Below, piece by piece: positions 36,796 to 48,700 of a stretch of 64,000 bases of DNA. Numbering within the stretch: position 1 is the stretch's first letter; each line of letters begins with the position of its first letter. The notes below the pieces were generated by a model, which searched no databases, had not been told where the DNA came from, and saw nothing but the letters and a program-made list of their open reading frames with translations. The translations under genes were made by a program, and so were the position numbers. The DNA is from Phoronis australis (lineage: Eukaryota > Phoronida > Phoronidae), in contig NMRA01000583.1 in assembly GCA_002633005.1 (NCBI GenBank), positions 1-64,000 on the forward strand, read 5' to 3'.

Positions 36796-39700
36796 TTACT
36801 TGGGATCTGCAGGTAGGTACTTGTCAATGAATGCCTGTATGTCACGCATTTCCTAAAACAAAGTCAGAATGATACAATAAGGACAGCGAATGGTGGATAC
36901 AGCATACCATTCAAGGGGGTGTCAACCACAATTTTCAAAGGGAAAATGTCCACGTAAACCTAAAATTGTCATGTCCGCATTTTTTGACTGTATTCATATG
37001 TAGGGGGAAAGGGTCTTACTCATCCTAAATATGAAGTTTGTTTCACAGGGTCAAATTTTTTTAATCAAAACTTGAAATCAGTTTTGGCAATTTCTATTTT
37101 ATTTTTGCGCGAACTCAAGATAAGTTTACTATTCTGCGCTCCATTACAAGTCATTGTGTGCTCGAGTACAAGCCATTATGTGCTCGAGTACAAGTCATTA
37201 TGTGATAGAGTACAAGCCATTATGTGCTCGAGTACAAGCCATTATGTGGTAGAGTACAAGCCATTATGTGCTTGAGTACAAGCCATTATGTGCTAGAGTA
37301 CAAGTCATTATGTGATAGAGTACAAGCCATTATGTGCTCGAGTACAAGNNNNNNNNNNNNNNNNNNNNNNNNNNNNNNNNNNNNNNNNNNNNNNNNNNNN
37401 NNNNNNNNNNNNNNNNNNNNNNNNNNNNNNNNNNNNNNNNNNNNNNNNNNNNNNNNNNNNNNNNNNNNNNNNNNNNNNNNNNNNNNNNNNNNNNNNNNNN
37501 NNNNNNNNNNNNNNNNNNNNNNNNNNNNNNNNNNNNNNNNNNNNNNNNNNNNNNNNNNNNNNNNNNNNNNNNNNNNNNNNNNNNNNNNNNNNNNNNNNNN
37601 NNNNNNNNNNNNNNNNNNNNNNNNNNNNNNNNNNNNNNNNNNNNNNNNNNNNNNNNNNNNNNNNNNNNNNNNNNNNNNNNNNNNNNNNNNNNNNNNNNNN
37701 NNNNNNNNNNNNNNNNNNNNNNNNNNNNNNNNNNNNNNNNNNNNNNNNNNNNNNNNNNNNNNNNNNNNNNNNNNNNNNNNNNNNNNNNNNNNNNNNNNNN
37801 NNNNNNNNNNNNNNNNNNNNNNNNNNNNNNNNNNNNNNNNNNNNNNNNNNNNNNNNNNNNNNNNNNNNNNNNNNNNNNNNNNNNNNNNNNNNNNNNNNNN
37901 NNNNNNNNNNGAGTACAAGCCATTATGTGCTAGAGTACAAGCCATTATGTGCTAGAGTACAAGCCATTATTTTCTCGAGTACAAGCCATTATGTACTCGA
38001 GTACAAGCCATTATAAGCTAAAGTACAAGCCATTATGTGCTCGAGTACAAGCCATTATGTGCTCGAGTACAAGCCATTATGTGCTCGAGTACAAGTCCTT
38101 ATGTGCTCGAGTACAAGCCATTATGTGCTCGAGCACAAGCCATTATGTACTCGAGTACAAGCCATTACAAGCTAAAGTACAAGCCATTATGTGCTCGAGT
38201 ACAAGCCACTATGTGCTCGAGTACAAGCCATTATGTGCTCGAGTACAAGTCCTTAATGTGCTCAGTACAAGTCCTTATTGCTCGAGTACAAGCCATTATG
38301 TGCTCGAGCACAAGCCAGATGATTATGTACTCGACCACAGAATAATAAACTTTTTTCGAGGTAGCACAAAAATAGTCTAGAAAATGCCAAAAATAATCAT
38401 GAGTTCGATTTTGAGTACAAAGATTAGACCCTGGGCCCTGGTCTTGTTAAATCGAGTTCAATTTTAGACATACTCACTGGACTTCACAATTAAAACTTCA
38501 AAAGTCACTTGGCTAAATTTGGTAACAAACATGCTTGCAAAGTAATCAAGATCTATGACCTAATTTTCCAGCACAGCCTTGAATGACAGAATTGGATTAT
38601 ATCTTGGCTGGGGCATCATGTAGAGATTAATATTATTGACCTATTTTCTGAACACGGAGAATATTTCGTTTAAGAAAAATGGGTAGAAATGCACACTGTC
38701 AATCAAGCCCACAAATCCAGTCACCCGGAAAACCAGGTTGAGAGCAGAGTTAATTTCAAGAAATTTTATTACATTGAATCAGATGCCAATTAGTTGCTGA
38801 GTTGATTTTATAAATATGAGCAAAATTCCTGGTTTGAGGGTACATACAAATATGGGCTCTCTTAGAAGCCCTGGGTACAAGACAGGAAAACAGGGTACAA
38901 TTTTGGGAGACCTTTTCAATTTGAGATGGTTCATGTTTTTAGCCTTCTTTCCATAGGTACAGACATGGGGTAAAACAATACCTCTGGGAATAAACTCACA
39001 ATTTGTACTTTATAGTAAAGCTAAGATGACAAAAACAAGATAAGCCTGTAGTGCACTGACAAATGGACAATTTCAGTTAGTTTTCAGACCAATCAAACAT
39101 CACATTATCCATAACAAACCAGCACAGAGACACACTGAACCAATCACAAACCTGATCAGATGAGGCGTGACCCATATTTGGATATGACTTGAACAAAACC
39201 TCAGCACTGCTTAGCTTCCTAATGGCGTCTGATGTCGCCTCACCCCACTTATGAGCAACCATGGGGTCCATCTGACCATGACCCTGAAATACTGGGGTAT
39301 CTCTGAACTCGCTGAAGTCTGCCTACAAATAAAAAACAACTTGTCAATCATCAGAAAACATCCAATATATCATCTCATCACACACATTTTTGTTGTGTGG
39401 AATGGTATTTATACATGCTCGCACTTGGTTATTACTAAAAATTAACCTCACTGCTTCAAATCAAACAAAGTTAAATAGAAATACCTGAAAATGGACATAC
39501 ATCACGGATCTGTAAAATTCTGTGTACATTAAAGGAGAATGCCACCCAAAAAAACAATTTTGTATCAATTTAGATCGAGTAGTTCCACTCGATAACAGCA
39601 AGTTCAGTTGTTTTACCTGAAACCTAACGGCAGACGGAAGTGTTGAAATTAACCAATGACATAATCCGTTCGAATGCAGTCTGTTCAGCCGTTCACAACA

Positions 39701-42700
39701 CGCTTACTGGTGCAACTTGTCGCTTGAATTCATTGTTTTGCACCAATAAATCATCAAAATTCGATGTAAAACCCTTACAAACACATCTAGTTATTGAACA
39801 AATGTGTTGTTTTATTTCACTGTTATGGATTTATAGGTATTTGAACGTACCGTAGCCTACAGAGTTCAAGTCGGTAGGTCAATTCTATCCCAGGAGTTTG
39901 GGTCTGTTTGGTGATAAATTCGCATCATTCTTCTGTGAAAGACAGATGAGGGAACATAGCTGTGTGTTGTACTATTAGACTTGCGATTTTTTCAGTTCTA
40001 AACACAGAAAACGCTTGTAACTCCCCGGCAGTGGCTCGGAATCAGATCAGGCCGGTCGCGGCCACCGGGACTGGACATCACGAACATAAACCAGCTTAAG
40101 TGTGAAACTAAACTTCCAGTCACGAAAAAACTGTAATAGTGAGCCAAAGAAATAATGTGCACGTAATTATTTATGTGAATTAACCACAAAACTGAAATTC
40201 TACTTACTTATCGGGGGCCGCCAAGTCAGGTTCCCCTTCCACAGAACCGTCAGGGCAAAGGTTGCATAGTTACAATGATTTGAATAATGTATTTGTATAT
40301 CTAAATGAAGATTCCCCCAACATGTGACCATATCTTATAAAATCAAGTTATTGTTTCAAAACAGCTTTCTGTCAGCAAACACTGAATTAGCATGCGCTCA
40401 CATGGCCTCGGTGCTTGGTCAATTACCTTTATTGCATCTCAAAAGCCGGTAAGGCAGTGGTTTATTCATTACAGACTTCTCAAAACATTTGCACTCATGA
40501 ATACTCCAAAGGCATTACAAATTGTATCTAATGAGACAGACTTTGTTTCAGTTTTATATAAGCATTGGTTAGGGTGAAAATAATTCATTTTGAAACAGAA
40601 CGCAGAATGATAAACGTCAACATGGCAACTTGGACTTGCAATCCTGACTTAGTCGAGAGCTCATCCGACGAAGACTTCACGGGTCGGAACGTTAGGTTTC
40701 ACAGGCTATCTGTTCAAACCGGAATACACTGATCAAGAAATACTAGAGAGGCACTGTGAACATGCACAGGCAACGGAACGTATGGGTAGTTCTTTGGTAA
40801 GTTGGAATTCGTCAGAGAAATCGCTGTTGAACAACAGGCCAGCCACAGACATGGAGATGTTTCACGGCCTCATATTTGCGATTAACAGCGTACTTTTCAT
40901 TCTTCACTACCATGAGCCACTTCCTAAGCATTTCGGGCTCTCGAGGAAGTCGAAAAAACGATCTACCCGCTTTCTTCGCAGCTTCATAGTTCGGACAAAC
41001 GGGAACAATGCACCACAATGTAGCGGCATTCACTCTGCAGATGAACCACTGACATTGCTGCGTCGTTTCTCACCTTCCTCACAGGTTAACGCGACACCTT
41101 TTGGCAAGGTGAGGTAGACCGTAAAAGAGGCGATGTGGATAACGATTAAGACCGTCACGGTAAAAAAGACTAATTAAATCTGGTGGCATTCTCCTTTAAA
41201 ACTCATCAAAACTGAGCCAGTTCTATCTTACAACACATTCACCCAAAAACAGCTAAAAGCTCCAACAAATGTGATCAGTCTCTAAATGCATGACAGTTCT
41301 GAACATTACTCAGCATAATATGTTCGCACTCAACATGCTAACAGCCACTCACAGGATTTTCAAACAAGTTCCTCTGTGGAAGCCAACAACTGAGTAACAA
41401 TAGACCAGCAAACTTCTTCTTTGAAGTGAGAGCTGAGTGAATGGCAACTGCTCCTCCCTGGCTAAACCCTCCCAACATAATGCGGCTGGCTGGGATATTG
41501 CTGATCCTTGACTCCTCTTCAGCAATTTTTTGCACTGAAAATATAATAGCGGGTGAAACACACAAACCAGAGAAAGATATGGTCACCGAGAGCAAATTAG
41601 GACCACACAGTTATCCATGTAAGCCATTAATATGTACGAACTTTAAAATTAGCGCGTAAATAAAGCTTCAACTCTTTTGATTTCTGGTCTCTCCTCCTCA
41701 CAATGCATTTTGACATGTACCTGTACAGTCTGTTCTCTACATGTACCTGTACAGTCTGTTCTCTACATGTACCTGTACAGTCTGTTCTCTACATGTGCCT
41801 GTACAGTCTGTTCTCTACATGTACCTGCACAGTCTGTTCTCTACATGTACCTGTACAGTCTGTTCTCTACATGTACCTGTACAGTCTGTTCTCTACATGT
41901 ACCTGTACAGTCTGTTCTCTACATGTGCCTGTACAGTCTGTTCTCTACATGTGCCTGTACAGTCTGTTCTCTACATGTGCCTGTACAGTCTGTTCTCTAA
42001 ATGTGCCTGTACAGTCTGTTCTCTACATGTGCCTGTACAGTCTGTTCTCTACATGTGCCGCCTTTTTGAGTATGTTAACTGTTTCCTTGAGAATGGTTTA
42101 AAGTATTAAACTGAAACATTGGATAAATATGTCGCTGTACATTTACGTGCTAATTTTAAAGTTCGTGCTTTTGTTCTGGCCTAAAACAAAAGTGACCATT
42201 AATATTTACCCCAACACAGAATCCTAGGTCTACACTAATCTTGGATTTCCACAAGAGTAGAATAATTTTGAGTTTAAATTTCAAGTACAAATATTAGACC
42301 CCGGGTCCTCATTGATGCAAGTTTTACTATATAACACAAATATACAGCTCTATGTCTGTGAAAACATGAATGAGACGTACAGAGTTGTGATGAGTTTTGT
42401 ATTCCCTGAATGTCTTCTGGAGCAGCTGGACTTAAGCCTTTGATATCAAACCAGGATGGCATCGACATACCCGCGTTGAGGGAGACAGGTTGAGTGGGCC
42501 TGAAATAGACAGTGCTATACTCTAATCAGCATCCCACCAGGTTTTCCCACAACAACAGTAATACGGTACAATCATCACAACATGAGGAGCCAGTCACCCA
42601 GTCCCTAGGCTATTTCAGGTACTTGGATCTGCCCCTTCAGCTGTCCCTGGCTGTCTAAATGCTGCCCATTTGACAGAATATCATTTTATAAACTGTTCTA

Positions 42701-45700
42701 ATCTTAGGGGCAATGGAAGAAGGTTAAATGGCCATTGAAGCAGGTATAAGGTACGTTTACTCTTCTAAAGCAAGTTTTTGCAATCCCATTGTTTGAATTG
42801 AAATTTCAAAAAAATAAGTAACTGCCTCCATGCTATACTGCAACTAATTTACACTGACAAGCAACTTAATAACTCCGTGTGAAGCAAACAATGACCTGTC
42901 TAATCACCCCGTATGAACCAAACAGTGACCTGTCTAATCCCCATATGAACCAAATAAGGACCTGTCTAATCACTCCGGATGAACCAAACAGTGACCTGTC
43001 TAATCACCCCATGTGAACCAAACAGTGACCTGTCTAATCCCCCATATGAACCAAATAAGGACCTGTCTAATCACTCCCGATGAACCAAACAATGACCTGT
43101 CTAATCACCCCATGTGAACCAAACAGTGACCTGTCTAATAACCCCAATATGAACCAAACAGTGACTCAATTTATGACCCCATATGAACCAAACAGTGACC
43201 TGCCAGTTCTTCTAAAGCCTAGAAATCATTTCTCATATGAGCAAGGAAGACGATGAGACAGTGAAGGGTTTCAAGCAAAAAGCTGCGTTTTACCAGAAGG
43301 TGTGGTTTTGTTGACCATTTGACTGAAGTGTGATCGCCAATTTTGCTTCATTTTTTAAAAAAATCTAAGAAGAGTTATAACACTAAGGACTAGACAGCTG
43401 CTCATCAACTAAGTTATTGCATTACATTGTACCACAAGGGCAAATATCAGTACAACTGTATTACAAGGGCATATATCATAAAACAAGTGTATTACAAGGG
43501 CAGATATCACAAAACAAGTGTATTACAAGGGCAGATATCACAAAACAATTTACAAAAAGAGCAAATATAAAAAACTGAGATGTTGTCATAGGTTTCTTTT
43601 ATACAACAATTTTGTTCCATTTGAAGCTAAATCATTCATGACTTTATCAGAATCTGCCATATGCCCCTGCATTTTCAGGAAAATTTAGCAAAAAAGAAAG
43701 GCACAATTATAGCAAAACAACATGATAAATAACATGACCAAATTTCTCAAGATAAAACCTCAAAAAAGCTAATTATCGTTTTGCTTTCGTTCCATGCAAC
43801 TTGAGAATTTGTTCACAAAATCGTATTTGCCCAATTTATTTATAGCTAGGAATGCAAAAGCGGAACATTTCAAAGCAATTCATAAGAGAACAGTGGATAA
43901 TGCTATCTGAAAGTTTCACGTGACTCGGACCAGCCATTTATGAGACACAATGTTCCAAAGTTGACCAAAACTGGGCAATTTTCTTGGGTCCTACATAATC
44001 TTAAGGTGACACAACAACACGGCAAAATGTCCGAATTTGACGTCAGAGCATCAAACAGTGGCTTGTCAGATTTAAATGCATTTTATGCACAGACAGTTCT
44101 CCAAAACTTTGTCAAGACTGTTTTCAATATGGTCCACATCAATATGTGGGGATATTGAAAAGTAGAACTATCGGGATTTTTATGAAGAAATCATAAGTTA
44201 CACAAGACCAAAACGAAACGATAATTGAGAAAACTGTGAAAGTATTTTTTTTCAGTTTTCATTATGAATATATTCATTTCAAAGAAATTTTGTCTATTTA
44301 TTGACACCGTTGCTAAAGTATCTTTCTTTTTTGCTTAATTTTATTGAAAAGTCATGGTCACATGACTTAAGTTAGTTAACAGCAGATTGGTATGGGGTCA
44401 AAAATGAAACGCTACAGGTTTTCTACTTTCTGAAAATAAAATATCACAAAAATATCACATGATTGTATAATTCTGTATATATTTGAATAAAAGCACTGAT
44501 TTAATGATTAGGTGTCACACAGCCTTCAGGCTTAAAATGTCATTTTATCTGGAATTCCAGAAATAATGCGAGTTTTATCAGAAATTGGTTCAGGCGATAA
44601 GTTTATCTTGTAAAACTCTAGTACCATGCACTCAACTCCAGGTTATGTTCACCACCTAAAACAACACCAATCAATAAATACCTATTACTTGGCAAAGCCT
44701 ACATTACTAATTACACCGGTGAGTGGGTAACAGCTCAAACACAGGTTAATATTTTTGTGGTGAAATGTTACATATGCATGACATTGTAGGGCAAATACGC
44801 AGCAGTTACAACGGTTGGTTACATACGCTCGTTAAGTTAAAAAGCAAAAACGTTTGATTTATTCTTACACCACTTCCCAATATGAACTTTTCAGAACATG
44901 GTCCTTATTCAGAAGTGATTCCTCAGCTTGCTAAGTGTTGACAGTTCGTTATCCTTTGAGACTATGCTCCACACAAGAAATGACATGCCAATTGGTAAAG
45001 CCTGGGTACAGTTCAGTTGCTGTCTCAAGCCGAGAAAAATCTAGCAAAAATCATGTGCTCCCATTGAAAATATACGACAACATCTCGCGTAATGTTGCAA
45101 TTGTCTGGTGAGGTCCCAGCATTATTGAACTCTACCCAGGTCTCACGCGATAATGAAACGTGGCCTGAAATCCCCTCTACGGGACAAATTGAGACCAATT
45201 TCATTACAGTAAATTGTTAATTAAAGTTGACCACAACTGAATGCACGTTACCAGCAGAAATTCTACCTAGATGGTCAGTGGACAGCCATAAAGACAAGAG
45301 CACCTTAGGGTTAAGCAGGACACTAGAAAACTGTACAAATTTGGATAACTTCAGAGCATGATGTCTAAAAAATTGCTGGTCAGGTTCACATGTAACTTCC
45401 TGGAACTATGCATTGTGTTCCATTCTCCAAAACGTTGTAAGGAAGTGTTTTTAAAATGATCCACTTTTGCAGGAGGCGCTATGTTGAAAATGGGACTTTT
45501 ACTATGATTTTCATGAAAAAAATCTCAAGTTGCAAATAACGAAAAAAATTTAAATTGTTAGAAAACTATAATAGCGTTTTTGAAACCTGCTCTTGAAATA
45601 AAATTAGATCATACCATTGATACCATGATTGTTTTGCAATCAGTGTACTTGTTTTACTAATTATTAAGAAAAAGACTTGGTCACGTGACCCAATTAATAG

Positions 45701-48700
45701 CAGATTGGTAAAAAAGTCAAAAATCAAATTCCACAGGCTTTTTACTTGCAGAAAATATGTTCTTATAGCAGGGTTAAAATCATTTAGTTTTTTTTAGACA
45801 TTAGGCTAAACCAATGAGTTAAATGCAGACAGGCTTTAACACACACAGACATAGGTATTTAGCTCATTGGCTTAACACACAGACAGGTCAATAAGGTTGT
45901 ACAACCCTTAACCAATCAAGTCTTGACGATATCAATCAGAGGCAGACGAACAACTGGACATGGAGAGAGGGCAAGTTAGATGAAAGCAGCCATAAAAATG
46001 GAAAAATTCAGTGAGCAGTACCTACTAAGCTAAGAGCTTTACAATAAAAACCCTCAGGCCACTTGACTGGCAGGAAATACCAGCACGTGGAGATCAAGGT
46101 AGATGATTTTTGCATGGTATGAGCAATTGATGTACATACCAGGCATGGTAGAAAACAAATATGGTCACAGACTTACTAAGTACATATTGATTAGAATCAA
46201 CGTAGTCTCAAAACCTATTACGCAAATCAGTTTCAATCTCTCTTTGGTAGTCTTCACAAAGACTTTCAACACAAGCATGCAAGCTAAAGCCAACTTCTGC
46301 AGCCAACTACTGTAAAATAGCAAAGCTTAGAATTGACCGAACACGGTTAGTTGTCAAGAATTGAGACTTTGTACACCACAGACTAACAGAAATAGAATGG
46401 TTAGATCCATTGATTCAATTCACATAAGGGAGCCATTCAGTAGAATGATGGTGGTGACAAAACTGGTCTAGACCAGTTTCTCGTTTACCAAACTGAATTC
46501 TCATTATTGAGAACAACATGAATTTCAAATCAACTTTGTAAATGTCAGGTTTATCCACAACTCAAAATTAACAGAGGTTGGAAACTAAGGTAGTTGACCG
46601 TCTGGAGAAAATATGGGAGAGTTTGTCCCCCATTAGGTGGTTTGGGATCTTCCTGAGGATTTTTTGGTAAATGAGAGCTCACTTCTTGCACCAATCAGAA
46701 TCCAGCATTCTTGACACATCTTCGTTTCCAAGCCGCCATTTTAACTGACAAAAATGTTGCCGGATAAAACTTATCGTTTGTTTGTCGACTTCTGGCAAGA
46801 GGGTGGAGCTTGCGATAGGTCAATTAGAAAGCTCCGCAGATGGGTTGGTGAGCAGCTGTAGTGAAGTTGTAAGTTACCACTTATATGTATGCAAAACATT
46901 TTAAGGCACTGAGGACTACTGCCTGAAGACACAGTGTAATACCGTAAACTCGCGGGTTAACGCCCTGGGCACTTAAATTGGGAAATCCTGAGACAGGCGG
47001 GTGGGCAATTACCCAACCAGAGGGCGCTTAAACCGAAAATTGACAAAAAGTTGGGGATGGGCGATTACCCGCAAATGGGCGTTAACCCGCAAGTTTACGA
47101 TAAGTAGCTATACATTATAGACTGTAATTAAAGTTATAACCAGGGCCCGGTCTCCAATCTCCGTACTCAGACTCGAATCATGCTCAAACTCACACTTCAT
47201 ACTCAACTCGAGTACATACTCAGCTTTGGTGTATTCAATGTCCTACTCGAAAAATCTGTACTCGAAATTTAGAGCACGTACTCAGTTTTCCAGTGTACTC
47301 GAACTGAAGTGTATCTCATCTATATTTCGAGTACGATTTTGAGTAAAAATTTGGAGTCTATGCTCAAATTTCAAGTTTGGTATGGCAGTGTGCTTGAAAT
47401 CGTACTCGAAAATAAATACGAGCCAGAGAACAAAATATCAAAAGAGAACCAAGAAACACAGCAAATCTAAAAAAATAAGTCCTCTTACCGTATCTCAGCA
47501 CTTCAATTTCAGTTCAGAGAAAATAGTTTTCATCTTAAATCTTCTTATTCTTCACCTTATTAACCCGCCGTATCACTGTATGTTATGGCCGCCATTCTAC
47601 CTCTACAATTCCTGGCAACAGGCGCATTGTAATCCCTTGTCGGCGAGTCATAACAAGCGTCGAAAGCAGTTGTGAGAAAAGTCGTGTGAGAAGTTTGTGC
47701 TGCCCTTATTTCGGTATGTGTGCCTACGTTTTGTAGGGTTTCCAAAAGATGAGGAGGGGAGGGAAGTTAAAAAAGTTCACTTCCCTGTCAGGTACATTTC
47801 TCATCATAACTTAGTCATCTATAATTCCTCAATCCCCAAATGGAATTCCAGATTTTGTTTGCCGATTTCTAAGTAGACGTCTCGTCCCGTTCACTGCCAC
47901 TGGTGAACTCTGAATGCCTGCACAAGTATTGTTTTTTAACTCAGTGCCAAATGTCAACTCACTTGTTACATCCCGGTAAAATACGAAGATACAGTATCAA
48001 AGTTTGACATCAGCGTAGGCCTACACAGCAATGGGTTTTGTGTCAAGACTAAATTAGCAACAGAGATGTGATGTGATAAGCTGTTACAAATTTCTTGAGA
48101 CATTTTCGGGACTGGGTGAGGAACTCAAGAAGTAAAGCTTAGTAATTGCCAAATGTATCAAAGAAATGGCATAATATTTATTGAAACTAAAAAATGAATA
48201 GCAGTTACAGAACACTCATAATTCCACGTTATAGACATACTCTTGTAGTTGTAGCGACAGCAGACGATAATGTAGGCCTAGTTCTTGGGGTGGTCTATTC
48301 CAATAGGGAGCGATGAATCAGCGCGCCTTTGCGTGATTTTGCATTTCACATCATAAAGAGTTCCATAGCAACTTGAGTATGAGTGTCAGATTTGAGTACG
48401 TTTGGAGTCTACTCGAAATACGACATTAGATACGCTTTTTTGAGTACGACTCCAGTGAGCACGATTTTGAGTATGAAATCTCGAGTATGAGTATGAGTCT
48501 GAGTACGGAGATTGGAGACCGGGCCCAGGTTAAAATGTCAGACTTAATGCAAGTGAAGATACTCACGCTGTGGGACACATGAACTTGATATGAGGTGTCT
48601 TTAACTCACTCAGCAAACTTAACCAGCCATGTCTGTGAATAAAACACTGAGTTAGAAAAGTTAACACATTCTTTCAAACCTACAGTAACAAACTCTCCAG

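Noticed and set aside
37072-38380. Long ORFs and a CRISPR-like look in the 22-bp array
   Set aside because: The units are directly adjacent, with no unique spacers, and the frames stay open only because the repeat unit contains no stop codon. This is a eukaryotic minisatellite.
41677-42109. Three overlapping Cys/Leu/Tyr-rich ORFs of 107-132 codons
   Set aside because: Stop-free 26-bp minisatellite read in three frames; no splice or conservation signal.
47382-47675. 97-codon Lys-rich ORF inside the 1.4-kb foldback element
   Set aside because: Considered as a transposase fragment or THAP-like sequence (a nearby GFPKDEEGR stretch was noticed), but no zinc-binding residues or catalytic motif are present.
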